Program-made: the position numbers and the translations under genes
Part shown: positions 52,323 to 63,681 of the stretch, piece after piece
Numbering within the stretch: position 1 is the stretch's first letter
How the letters are laid out: each line of letters opens with the position of its first letter
Source of the DNA: Coriaria nepalensis
Lineage: Eukaryota; Streptophyta; Magnoliopsida; Cucurbitales; Coriariaceae
NCBI GenBank assembly: GCA_027186245.1
Contig: CP114496.1
Coordinates: 5,361,501-5,425,500, forward strand
DNA: 64,000 nucleotides
Direction: 5' to 3'
Notes under the pieces: generated by a model
What the model was told of the DNA's origin: nothing
What the model saw: the letters and a program-made list of their open reading frames with translations, nothing else
Database searches by the model: none

Positions 52323-53458
52323 CAATAACATATTTCAAAGCAAGTTGAACGAATTTTATTTTCGCACTACAAACACAGGTTTTGGGCATAACTTGCACAT
52401 GGCTATTGCAAGGAAACTGTGCATTAGTTTAATCTTAAAATCCTCTGAATGAGTCATTTCAATTCAATAACATATTTCAAAGCAAGTTGAACGAATTCTA
52501 TTTTCGCACTACAAACACATGTTTTGGGCATAATTTGCAAATGATCAATGCAAGGAAAGTGTGCATTAGTTTAACCATAAAATCATTTGAATGAGTCATT
52601 TCAGGTCAATAACATATTTCAAAGGAAGTTGAACGAATTCTATTTTCGCATTACAAACACAAGTTTTCTGCATAACTTGCAAATGATCAATGCAAGGAAA
52701 GTGTGCATTAGTTTAGCCTTAAAATCATTTGAATGAGTCATTTCAAGTCAATAACATATTACAAAGCAAGTTGAACGAATTCTATTTTCGCACTACAAAC
52801 ACAGGTTTTGGGCATAACTTGCACATAGCTATTGCAAGGAAACTGTGCATTACTTTAATCTTAAAATCATTTGAATGAGTCATTTCAAGTCAATAACATA
52901 TTTCAAAGCAAGTTGAACGAATTTTATTTTCGCACTACAAACACAGGTTTTGGGCATAACTTGCACATGGCTATTGCAAGGAAACTGTGCATTAGTTTAA
53001 TCTTAAAATCCTTTGAATGAGTCATTTCAATTCAATAACATATTTCAAAGCAAGTTGAACGAATTCTATTTTCGCACTACAAACACATGTTTTGGGCATA
53101 ACTTGCAAATGATCAATGCAAGGAAAGTGTGCATTAGTTTAACCATAAAATCATTTGAATGAGTCATTTCAGGTCAATAACATATTTCAAAGGAAGTTGA
53201 ACGAATTCTATTTTCGCACTACAAACACAAGTTTTGTGCATAACTTGCAAATGATCAATGCAAGGAAAGTGTGCATTAGTTTAGCCTTAAAATCATTTGA
53301 ATGAGTCATTTCAAGTCAATAACATATTACAAAGCAAGTTGAACGAATTCTATTTTCGCACTACAAACACAGGTTTTGGGCATAACTGGCACATGGCTAT
53401 TGCAAGGAAACTGTGCATTACTTTAATCTTAAAATCATTTGAATGAGTCATTTCAAGT
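52323..53458 (+). repeat. 4-mer local repeat, 2 x 568 bp
   Basis: The ordered types are a monomer with GAATTT in place of the EcoRI site, CCTTTGAATGAG and CAATT; an ACACATG monomer with AACCATAAAA; an AAAGGAAG monomer with GATCAAT; and a CATATTACAAAG monomer with ATTACTTTAATC. The EcoRI-loss base is at 52356 and 52924. A third copy lies at 54737-55304, 13 monomers after the second. Confidence 0.85.
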
Positions 53459-54736
53459 CAATAACATATTTCGAAGCAAGTTGAACGAATTCTATTTTCG
53501 CACTACAAACACAGGTTTTGGGCATAACTTGCACATGGCTATTGCAAGGAAACTGTGCATTAGTTTAATCTTAAAATCATTTGAATGAGTCATTTCAAGT
53601 CAATAACATATTTCAAAGCAAGTTGAACGAATTCTATTTTCGCACTACAAACACAGGTTTTGAGCATAACTTGCAAATGATCAATGCAAGGAAAGTGTGC
53701 ATTAATTTAACCTTAAAATCATTTGAATGAGTCATTTCAGGTCAATAACATATTTCATAGCATATTCAACGAATTCTATTTTCGCACTACAAACACAAGT
53801 TTTGGGCATAACTTGCACATGGCCAATGCAAGGAAACTGTGCATTCGTTTAATCTTAAAATCATTTGAATGAGTCATTTCAAGTCAATAACATATTTCAA
53901 AGCAAGTTGAACGAATTCTATTTTCGCACTACAAACACAAGTTTTGTGCATAACTTGCAAACGGTCAATGCAAGGAAAGTGTGCATTAGTTTAGCCTTAA
54001 AATCATTTAATTGAGTCATTTCAAGTCAATAACATATTTCAAAGGAAGTTGAACGAATTCTATTTTCGCACTACAAACACAAGTTTTGTGCATAACTTGC
54101 AAATGGTCAATGCAAGGAAAGTGTGCATAAGTTTAGCCTTAAAATCATTTGAATGAGTCATTTCAAGTCAATAACATATTGCAAAGCAGGTTGAACGAAT
54201 TCTATTTTCGCACTACAAACACAGGTTTTGGGCATAACTTGCACATGGCTATTGCAAGGAAACTGTGCATTAGTTTAATCTTAAAATCATTTGAATGAGT
54301 CATTTCAAGTCAATAACATATTTCAAAGCAAGTTGAACGAATTCTATTTTCGCACTACAAACACAGGTTTTGGGCATAACTTGCACATGGCTATTGCAAG
54401 GAAAGTGTGCATTAGCTTAGCCTTAAAATCATTTGATTCAGTCATTTCAAGTCAATAACATATTTCAAAGGAAGTTGAACGAATTCTATTTTCGCACTAC
54501 AAACACAAGTTTTGTGCATAACTTGCAAATGGTCAATGCAAGGAAAGTGTGCATTAGTTTAGCCTTAAAATCATTTGAATGAGTCATTTCAAGTCAATAA
54601 CATATTGCAAAGCAGGTTGAACGAATTCTATTTTCGCACTACAAAAACAGGTTTTGGGCATAACTTGCACATGGCTATTGCAAAGAAACTGTGCATTACT
54701 TTAATCTTAAAATCATTTGAATGAGTCATTTCAAGT

Positions 54737-55304
54737 CAATAACATATTTCAAAGCAAGTTGAACGAATTTTATTTTCGCACTACAAACACAGGTTTTGGG
54801 CATAACTTGCACATGGCTATTGCAAGGAAACTGTGCATTAGTTTAATCTTAAAATCCTTTGAATGAGTCATTTCAATTCAATAACATATGTCAAAGCAAG
54901 TTGAACGAATTCTATTTTCGCACTACAAACACATGTTTTGGGCATAACTTGCAAATGATCAATGCAAGGAAAGTGTGCATTAGTTTAACCATAAAATCAT
55001 TTGAATGAGTCATTTCAGGTCAATAACATATTTCAAAGGAAGTTGAACGAAGTCTATTTTCGCACTACAAACACAAGTTTTGTGCATAACTTGCAAATGA
55101 TCAATGCAAGGAAAGTGTGCATTAGTTTAGCCTTAAAATCATTTGAATGAGTCATTTCAAGTCAATAACATATTACAAAGCAAGTTGAACGAATTCTATT
55201 TTCGCACTACAAACACAGGTTTTGGGCATAACTTGCACATGGCTATTGCAAGGAAACTGTGCATTAGTCTAATCTTAAAATCATTTGAATGAGTCATTTC
55301 AAGT
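54737..55304 (+). repeat. 4-mer local repeat, separated third copy
   Basis: This has the same four monomer types as 52323-53458, including the EcoRI loss at 54770 and AACCATAAAA. Private: CATATGTCAAAG in the second monomer and a second EcoRI loss (CGAAGTC) in the third, starting 55021. The fourth has ATTAGTCTAATC instead of ATTACTTTAATC. Confidence 0.8.
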
Positions 55305-56582
55305 CAATAACATATTTCAAAGCAAGTTGAACGAATTCTATTTTCGCACTACAAACACAGGTTTTGGGCATAACTTGCACATGGCTATTGCAAGGAAACT
55401 GTGCATTAGTTTAATCTTAAAATCATTTGAATGAGTCATTTTAAGTCAATAACATATTTCAAAGCAAGTTGAACGAATTCTATTTTCGCACTACAAACAC
55501 AGGTTTTGGGCATAACTTGCACATGGCTATTGCAAGGAAACTGTGCATTAGTCTAATCTTAAAATCATTTGAATGAGTCATTTCAAGTCAATAACATATT
55601 TCAAAGCAAGTTGAACGAATTCTATTTTCGCACTAAAAACACAGGTTTTGGGCATAACTTGCAAATGATCAATGCAAGGAAAGTGTGCATTAGTTTAACC
55701 ATAAAATCATTTGAATGAGTCATTTCAGGTCAATAACATATTTCATAGCATATTCAACGAATTCTATTTTCGCACTACAAACACAAGTTTTGGGCATAAC
55801 TTGCACATGGCCAATGCAAGGAAACTGTGCATTAGTTTAATCTTAAAATCATTTGAATGAGTCACTTCAAGTCAATAACATATTTTAAAGCAAGTTGAAC
55901 GAATTCTATTTTCGCACTACAAACACAAATTTTGTGCATAACTTGCAAATGGTCAATGCAAGGAAAGTGTGCATTAGTTTAGCCTTAAAATCATTTGAAT
56001 GAGTCATTTCAAGTCAATAACATATTGCAAAGCAAGTTGAACGAATTCTATTTTCGCACTACAAACACAGGTTTTGGGCATAACTTGCACATGGCTATTG
56101 CAAGGAAACTGTGCATTAGTTTAATCTTAAAAGCATTTGAATGAGTCATTTCAAGTAAATAACATATTTCAAAGCAAGTTGAACGAATTCTATTTTCGCA
56201 CTACAAACACAGGTTTTGGGCATAACTTGCACATGGCTATTGCAAGGAAACTGTGCATTAGTTTAATCTTAAAATCATTTGAATGAGTCATTTCAAGTCA
56301 ATAACATATTTCAAAGCAAGTTGAACGAATTCTATTTTCGCACTACAAACACAGGTTTTGGGCATAACTTGCAAATGATCAATGCAAGGAAACTGTGCAT
56401 TAGTTTAATCTTATAATCATTTGAATGAGTCATTTCAAGTCAATAACATATTTCAAAGCAAGTTGAACGAATTCTATTTTCGCACTACAAACACAGGTTT
56501 TGGGCATAACTTGCAAATGATCAATGCAAGGAAAGTGTGCATTAGTTTAACCTTAAAATCATTTGAATGAGTCATTTCAAGT

Positions 56583-56723
56583 CAATAACATATTTCAAAG
56601 CAAGTTGAACGAATTCTATTTTCGCACTACAAACACAGTTTTGGGCATAACTTGCACATGGCTATTGTAAGGAAACTGTGCATTAGTTTAATCTTAAAAT
56701 CATTTGAATGAGTCATTTCAAGT
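56583..56723 (+). repeat. 141-bp monomer (1-bp deletion)
   Basis: ACAGGTTTTGGG is reduced to ACAGTTTTGGG, loss of one G. It is the only -1 monomer in the window. A private ATTGTAAGG also breaks the right arm of the internal dyad. Confidence 0.9.
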
Positions 56724-58001
56724 CAATAACATATTTCAAAGCAAGTTGAACGAATTCTATTTTCGCACTACAAACACAGGTTTTGGGCATAACTTGCAAA
56801 TGATCAATGCAAGGAAAGTGTGCATTAGTTTAACCTTAAAATCATTTGAATGAGTCATTTCAGGTCAATAACATATTTCATAGCATATTCAACGAATTCT
56901 ATTTTCGCACTACAAACACAAGTTTTGGGCATAACTTGTACATGGCCAATGCAAGGAAACTGTGCATTAGTTTAATCTTAAAATCATTTGAAAGAGTCAT
57001 TTCAAGTCAATAACATATTTCAAAGCAAGTTGAACGAATTCTATTTTCGCACTACAAACACAAGTTTTGTGCATAACTTGCAAATGGTCAATGCAAGGAA
57101 AGTGTGCATTAGTTTAGCCTTAAAATCATTTGAATGAGTCATTTCAAGTCAATAACATATTACAAAGCAAGTTGAACGAATTCTATTTTCGCACTACAAA
57201 CACAGGTTTTGGGCATAACTTGCACATGGCTATTGCAAGGAAACTATGCATTAGTTTAATCTTAAAATCATTTGAATGAGTCATTTCAAGTCAATAACAT
57301 ATTTCAAAGCAAGTTCAACGAATTCTATTTTCGCACTACAAACACAGGTTTTGGGCATAACTTGCAAATGGTCAATGCAAGGAAAGTGTGCATTAGTTTA
57401 GCCTTAAAATCTTTTGATTGAGTCATTTCAAGTCAATAACATATTTCAGAGCAAGTTGAACGAATTCTATTTTCGCACTACAAACACAAGTTTTGTGCAT
57501 AACTTGCAAATGGTCAATGCAAGGAAAGTGTGCATTAGTTTAGCCTTAAAATCATTTGAATGAGTCATTTCAAGTCAATAACATATTTCAAAGCAAGTTG
57601 AACGAATTCTATTTTCGCACTACAAACACAAGTTTTGTGCATAACTTGCAAATGGTCAATGCAAGGAAAGTGTGCATTAGTTTAGCCTTAAAATCATTTG
57701 AATGAGTCATTTCAAGTCAATAACATGTTACAAAGCAAGTTGAACGAATTCTATTTTCGCACTACAAACACAGGTTTTGGGCATAACTTGCACATGGCTA
57801 TTGCAAGGAAACTGTGCATTAGTTTAATCTTGAAACCATTTCAATGAGTCATTTCAAGTCAATAACATATTTCAAAGCAAGTTGAACGAATTCTATTTTC
57901 GCACTACAAACACAGGTTTTGGGCATAACTTGCAAATGATCAATGCAAGGAAAGTGTGCATTAATTTAACCTTAAAATCATTTGAATGAGTCATTTCAGG
58001 T

Positions 58002-60273
58002 CAATAACATATTTCATAGCATATTCAACGAATTCTATTTTCGCACTACAAACACAAGTTTTGGGCATAACTTGCACATGGCCAATGCAAGGAAACTGTG
58101 CATTAGTTTAATCTTAAAATCATTTGAAAGAGTCATTTCAAGTCAATAACATATTTCAAAGCAAGTTGAACGAATTTTATTTTCGCACTACAAACACAAG
58201 TTTTGTGCATAACTTGCAAATGGTCAATGCAAGGAAAGTGCGCATTAGTTTAGCCTTAAAATCATTTGAATGAGTTATTTCAAGTCAATAACGTATTACA
58301 AAGCAAGTCGTACGAATTCTATTTTCGCACTACAAACACAGGTTTTGGGCATAACTGGCACATGGCTATTGCAAGGAAATAGTGCATTAGTTTAATCTTA
58401 AAATCATTTGAATGAGTCATTTCAAGTCAATAACATATTTCAAAGCAAGTTGAACGAATTCTATTTTCGCACTACAAACACAAGTTTTGTGCATAACTTG
58501 CAAATGGTCAATGCAAGGAAAATGTGCATTAGTTTAGCCTTAAAATCATTTGATTGAGTCATTTCAAGTCAATAACATATTTCAAAGGAAGTTGAACGAA
58601 TTCTAACTTCGCACTACAAACACAAGTTTTGTGCATAACTTGCAAATGGTCAATGCAAGGAAAGTGTGCATTAGTTTAGCCTTAAAATCATTTGAATGAG
58701 TCATTTCATGTCAATAACATATTACAAAGCAAGTTGAACGAATTCTATTTTCGCACTACAAACACAAGTTTTGGGCATAACTTGCACATGGCCAATGCAA
58801 GGAAACTGTGCATTAGTTTAATCTTAAAATCATTTGAATGAGTCATTTTAAGTCAATAACATATTTCAAAACAAGTTGAACGAATTCTATTTTCGCACTA
58901 CAAACACAGGTTTTGGGCATAACTTGCACATGGCCAATGCAAGGAAACTGTGCATTAGTTTAATCTTAAAATCATTTGAATGAGTCATTTCAAGTCAATA
59001 ACATATTTCAAAGCAAGTTGAACGAATTCTATTTTCGCACTACAAACACAAGTTTTGTGCATAACTTGCAAATGGTCAATGCAAGGAAAGTGTGCATTAG
59101 TTTAGCCTTAAAATCATTTGAATGAGTCATTTCATGTCAATAACATATTACAAAGCATATTCAACGAATTCTATTTTCGCACTACAAACACAAGTTTTGG
59201 GCATAACTTGCACATGGCCAATGCAAGGAAACTGTGCATTAGTTTAATCTTAAAATCATTTGAAAGAGTCATTTCAAGTCAATAACATATTTCAAAGCAA
59301 GTTGAACGAATTATATTTTCGCACTACAAACACAAGTTTTGTGCATAACTTGCAAATGGTCAATGCAAGGAAAGTGTGCATTAGTTTAGCCTTAAAATCA
59401 TTTGAATGAGTTATTTCAAGTCAATAACGTATTACAAAGCAAGTCGTACGAATTCTATTTTCGCACTACAAACACAGGATTTGGGCATACCTTGCAAATG
59501 ATCAATGCAATGAAAGTGTGCATTAGTTTAGCCTTAAAATCATTTGAATGAGTCATTTTAAGTCAATAATATATTACAAAGCAAGTTGAACGAATTCTAT
59601 TTTCGCACTACAAACACAAGTTTTGTGCATAACTTGCAAATGGTCAATGCAAGGAAAGTGTGCATTAGTTTAGCCTTAAAATCATTTGATTGAGTCATTT
59701 CAAGTCAATAACATATTTCAAAGGAAGTTGAACGAATTCTAACTTCGCACTACAAACACAAGTTTTGTGCATAACTTGCAAATGGTCAATGCAAGGAAAG
59801 TGTGCATTAGTTTAGCCTTAAAATCATTTGAATGTGTCATTTCATGTCAATAACATATTACAAAGCAAGTTGAACGAATTCTATTTTCGCACTACAAACA
59901 CAAGTTTTGGGCATAACTTGCACATGGCCAATGCAAGGAAACTGTGCATTAGTTTAATCTTAAAATCATTTGAATGAGTCATTTTAAGTCAATAACATAT
60001 TTCAAAACAAGTTGAACGAATTCTATTTTCGCACTACAAACACAGGTTTTGGGCATAACTTGCACATGGCCAATGCAAGGAAACTGTGCATTAGTTTAAT
60101 CTTAAAATCATTTGAATGAGTCATTTCAAGTCAATAACATATTTCAAACCAAGTTGAACGAATTCTATTTTCGCACTACAAACACAGGTTTTGGGCATAA
60201 CTTGCAAATGATCAATGCAAGGAAAGTGTGCATTAGTTTAATCTTAAAATCATTTGAATGAGTCATTTCAAGT
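58002..60273 (+). repeat. 8-mer repeat, 2 x 1136 bp
   Basis: Copies are at 58002-59137 and 59138-60273. Linked rare markers recur at +1136: GAAAGAGTC (58127, 59263), ACGTATTACAAAG with AAGTCGTACG (58305, 59441), and TCTAACTTCGC (58602, 59738). The copies differ in one monomer: copy 1 has CTGGCACATGGCTATT with AAATAGTGC, while copy 2 has AGGATTTGGGCATACC with GATCAAT. The first monomers also differ, so the exchange point is near 58020 and 59156. The last monomer of copy 2 already differs. Confidence 0.85.
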
Positions 60274-61977
60274 CAATAACATATTTCAAAGCAAGTTGAA
60301 CGAATACTATTTTCGCACTACAAACACAGGTTTTGGGCATAACTTGCAAATGATCAATGCAAGGAAAGTGTGCATTAGTTTAACCATAAAATCATTTGAA
60401 TGAGTCATTTCAAGTCAATAACATATTTCAAAGCAAGTTGAACGAATTCTATTTTCGCACTACAAACACAAGTTTTGGGCATAACTTGCACATGGCCAAT
60501 GCAAGGAAACTGTGCATTAGTTTAATCTTAAAATAATTTGAATGAGTCATTTCAAGTCAATAACATATTTCAAAGCAAGTTGAACGAATTCTATTTTCGC
60601 ACTACAAACACAAATTTTGTGCGTAACTTGCAAATGGTCAATGCAAGGAAAGTGTGCATTAGTTTAGCCTTAAAATCATTTGAATGATTCATTTCAAGTC
60701 AATGACATATTGCATAGCAATTTGAACGAATTCTATTTTCGCACTACAAACACAGGTTTTGGGCATAACTTGCACATGGCTATTGCAAGGAAACTGTGCA
60801 TTAGTTTAATCTTAAAATCATTTGAATGAGTCATTTTAAGTCAATAACATATTTCGAAGCAAGTTGAACGAATTCTATTTTCGCACTACAAACACAGGTT
60901 TTGGGCATAACTTGCAAATGATCAATGCAAGGAAAGTGTGCATTAGTTTAACCTTAAAATCATTTGAATGAGTCATTTCAGGTCAATAACTTATTTCAAA
61001 GCAAGTTGAACGAATTCTATTTTCACACTACAAACACAGGATTTGGGCATAACTTGCAAATGATCAATGCAAGGAAAGTGTGCAGTAGTTTAACCTTAAA
61101 ATCATTTCAATGAGTCATTTCAGGTCAATAACATATTTCATAGCATATTCAACGAATTCTATTTTCGCACTACAAACACAAGTTTTGGGCATAACTTGCA
61201 CATGGCCAATGCAAGGAAACTGTGCATTAGTTTAATCTTAAAATCATTTGAAAGAGTCATTTCAAGTCAATAACATATTTCAAAGCAAGTTGAACGAATT
61301 CTATTTTCGCACTACAAACACAGGTTTTGGGCATAACTTGCACATGGCTATTGCAAGGAAACTGTGCATTAGTTTAATCTTAAAATCATTTGAATGAGTC
61401 ATTTTAAGTCAATAACATATTTCGAAGCAAGTTGAACGAATTCTATTTTCGCACTACAAACACAGGTTTTGGGCATAACTTGCAAATGATCAATGCAACG
61501 AAAGTGTGCATTAGTTTAGCCTTAAAATCATTTGAATGAGTCATTTTAAGTCAATAATATATTACAAAGCAAGTTGAACGAATTCTATTTTCGCACTACA
61601 AACACAGGTTTTGGGCATAACTTGCAAATGATCAATGCAAGGAAAGTGTGCATTAGTTTAACCTTAAAATCATTTCAATGAGTCATTTCAGGTCAATAAC
61701 ATATTTCATAGCATATTCAACGAATTCTATTTTCGCACTACAAACACAAGTTTTGGGCATAACTTGCACATGGCCAATGCAAGGAAACTGTGCATTAGTT
61801 TAATCTTAAAATCATTTGAAAGAGTCATTTCAAGTCAATAACATATTTCAAAACAAGTTGAACGAATTCTATTTTCGCACTACAAACACAAGTTTTGTGC
61901 ATAACTTGCAAATGGTCAATGCAAGGAAAGTGTGCATTAGTTTAGCCTTAAAATCATTTGAATGAGTCATTTCAAGT
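60274..61977 (+). repeat. 12-mer HOR unit, copy 1 (1704 bp)
   Basis: Twelve monomers with unique markers: AACCATAAAA (60274), AAATAATTTG (60531), ACAAATTTTGTGCGTAAC (60621), CAATGACATATTGCATAGC (60700), CATATTTCGAAGC (60842 and 61410), TTCACACTAC with AGGATTTGGG (60984), two CATAGCATATTCAAC monomers with GGCCAAT and GAAAGAG (61126, 61694), and CAATAATATATTAC (61552). Private to this copy: GCAGTAG near 61083 and the EcoRI loss at 60306. The first monomer's left part does not match copy 2, so the repeat starts near 60310. Confidence 0.9.
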
Positions 61978-63550
61978 CAATAACATATTACAAAGCAAGT
62001 TGAACGAATTCTATTTTCGCACTACAAACACAGGTTTTGGGCATAACTTGCAAATGATCAATGCAAGGAAAGTGTGCATTAGTTTAACCATAAAATCATT
62101 TGAATGAGTCATTTCAAGTCAATAACATATTTCAAAGCAAGTTGAACGAATTCTATTTTCGCACTACAAACACAAGTTTTGGGCATAACTTGCACATGGC
62201 CAATGCAAGGAAACTGTGCATTAGTTTAATCTTAAAATAATTTGAATGAGTCATTTCACGTCAATAACATATTTCAAAGCAAGTTGAACGAATTCTATTT
62301 TCGCACTACAAACACAAATTTTGTGCGTAACTTGCAAATGGTCAATGCAAGGAAAGTGTGCATTAGTTTAGCCTTAAAATCATTTGAATGATTCATTTCA
62401 AGTCAATGACATATTGCATAGCAATTTGAACGAATTCTATTTTCGCACTACAAACACAGGTTTTGGGCATAACTTGCACATGGCTATTGCAAGGAAACTG
62501 TGCATTAGTTTAATCTTAAAATCATTTGAATGAGTCATTTTAAGTCAATAACATATTTCGAAGCAAGTTGAACGAATTCTATTTTCGCACTACAAACACA
62601 GGTTTTGGGCATAACTTGCAAATGATCAATGCAAGGAAAGTGTGCATTAGTTTAACCTTAAAATCATTTGAATGAGTCATTTCAGGTCAATAACTTATTT
62701 CAAAGCAAGTTGAACGAATTCTATTTTCACACTACAAACACAGGATTTGGGCATAACTTGCAAATGATCAATGCAAGGAAAGTGTGCATTAGTTTAACCT
62801 TAAAATCATTTCAATGAGTCATTTCAGGTCAATAACATATTTCATAGCATATTCAACGAATTCTATTTTCGCACTACAAACACAAGTTTTGGGCATAACT
62901 TGCACATGGCCAATGCAAGGAAACTGTGCATTAGTTTAATCTTAAAATCATTTGAAAGAGTCATTTCAAGTCAATAACATATTTCAAAGCAAGTTGAACG
63001 AATTCTATTTTCGCACTACAAACACAGGTTTTGGGCATAACTTGCACATGGCTATTGCAAGGAAACTGTGCATTAGTTTAATCTTAAAATCATTTGAATG
63101 AGTCATTTTAAGTCAATAACATATTTCGAAGCAAGTTGAACGAATTCTATTTTCGCACTACAAACACAGGTTTTGGGCATAACTTGCAAATGATCAATGC
63201 AACGAAAGTGTGCATTAGTTTAGCCTTAAAATCATTTGAATGAGTCATTTTAAGTCAATAATATATTACAAAGCAAGTTGAACGAATTCTATTTTCGCAC
63301 TACAAACACAGGTTTTGGGCATAACTTGCAAATGATCAATGCAAGGAAAGTGTGCATTAGTTTAACCTTAAAATCATTTCAATGAGTCATTTCAGGTCAA
63401 TAACATATTTCATAGCATATTCAACGAATTCTATTTTCGCACTACAAACACAAGTTTTGGGCATAACTTGCACATGGCCAATGCAAGGAAACTGTGCATT
63501 AGTTTAATCTTAAAATCATTTGAAAGAGTCATTTCAAGTCAATAACATAT

Positions 63551-63566
63551 TTCAAAGCAAGTTGAA
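63551..63566. other. Internal dyad TTCAA-N6-TTGAA (example)
   Basis: Monomer positions 12-16 and 23-27 form a perfect 5-bp inverted repeat with a 6-nt spacer, just left of the EcoRI site. It is destroyed in the CATAGCATATTCAAC monomer type (for example 5823-5964), and altered where position 13 is G or A, so it is not universally conserved. Confidence 0.5.
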
Positions 63567-63571
63567 CGAAT
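63555..63571 (-). other. Weak CENP-B-box-like motif (example)
   Basis: On the minus strand, monomer positions 32 to 16 read ATTCGTTCAACTTGCTT. Against the essential bases of the mammalian CENP-B box (TTCG....A..CGGG) the TTCG and the central A match, but only one of the last four bases does. It overlaps the EcoRI site and lies mostly within the best-conserved part of the monomer. The incomplete 3' half makes this a weak candidate. Confidence 0.2.
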
Positions 63572-63573
63572 TC
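63568..63573. other. Conserved EcoRI site in the monomer (example)
   Basis: GAATTC occupies monomer positions 29-34 and is present in almost every one of the 451 monomers. I saw it lost in seven: position 34 changed at 52356, 52924, 54770, 58177 (all C to T) and 59313 (C to A), position 33 changed at 60306, and a change at position 32 in the monomer starting 55021. All seven lie in the right-hand 12 kb. EcoRI digestion of this array would give a 142-bp ladder. Confidence 0.95.
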
Positions 63574-63608
63574 TATTTTCGCACTACAAACACAAGTTTT
63601 GTGCATAA

Positions 63609-63629
63609 CTTGCAAATGGTCAATGCAAG
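63609..63629. other. Internal dyad CTTGCA-N9-TGCAAG (example)
   Basis: Monomer positions 70-75 and 85-90 form a perfect 6-bp inverted repeat with a 9-nt spacer. The arms are retained in most monomers although the spacer switches between block haplotypes (AATGGTCAA, CATGGCTAT, AATGATCAA, CATGGCCAA). Arm-breaking variants exist: GTTGCA and TTTGCA in the 848-bp HOR, TTACA in some P6 monomers, and CTGGCA around 46 and 50-53 kb. It could form a small hairpin in single-stranded DNA or RNA, or be a protein site; nothing in the sequence decides between these. Confidence 0.6.
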
Positions 63630-63665
63630 GAAAGTGTGCATTAGTTTAGCCTTAAAATCATTTGA

Positions 63666-63674
63666 ATGAGTCAT
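63666..63674. promoter_or_regulatory. ATGAGTCAT motif matching the bZIP (AP-1/GCN4) consensus (example)
   Basis: Monomer positions 127-135 read ATGAGTCAT, the pseudo-palindromic consensus bound by Jun/Fos and GCN4-type bZIP proteins (established for the family). Most monomers carry it; those with GATTGAG keep the TGAGTCA core. Variants break it: ATGTGTCAT (for example the monomer at 285), GAGCCAT (35547 and others), TTCAGTCAT (47764 and others), AAGAGTCAT (58127 and others). Repeated at 142-bp intervals it forms a very dense potential site array. Binding in vivo is inference only. Confidence 0.4.
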
Positions 63675-63681
63675 TTCAAGT

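Larger units (their letters stand above)
51599..58001 (+). repeat. Mosaic satellite block with more diverged monomers
   Basis: These are satellite monomers throughout, with more private substitutions than the left half (for example CATTACAAAC near 52650, TTTCTGC near 52668, CACTACAAAAACAGG near 54640, CATATGTCAAAG near 54888, CTTTTGATTG near 57412). ATTACTTTAATC, AAAATCCTTTG and AACCATAAAA variants recur in several places. A local 568-bp repeat is annotated separately. No HOR spans the whole block. Confidence 0.82.
61978..63681 (+). repeat. 12-mer HOR unit, copy 2 (1704 bp)
   Basis: The same twelve monomers in order, each marker 1704 bp from copy 1 (AAATAATTTG at 62235, GCGTAAC at 62325). 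Differences noticed: CATTTCACGTC near 62255, GCATTAG restored where copy 1 has GCAGTAG, and AAAGCAAG instead of AAAACAAG in the last monomer. Confidence 0.9.
63540..63681 (+). repeat. Reference monomer (142 bp)
   Basis: This copy is used to number the monomer (CAATAAC = position 1; last base, the T of CAAGT, = 142). It is of the AAG/TGTGC/GGTCAAT/AAAGTG/AGCC haplotype. Across the window, positions 25-54 and 113-124 are nearly invariant. Diagnostic variation lies at 13 (T, G or A), 19-21, 43 (C or G), 52 (C or G), 56 (A or G), 63 (T or G), 70 (C, T or G), 76-84 (several block haplotypes), 95 (G or C), 104 (A or T), 109-112 (AGCC, AATC, AACC, CGCC), 127 (A or T) and 140-141. About 46 of its 142 bases are G or C. 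The length is close to that of one nucleosome core, a common size for satellites. Confidence 0.95.
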
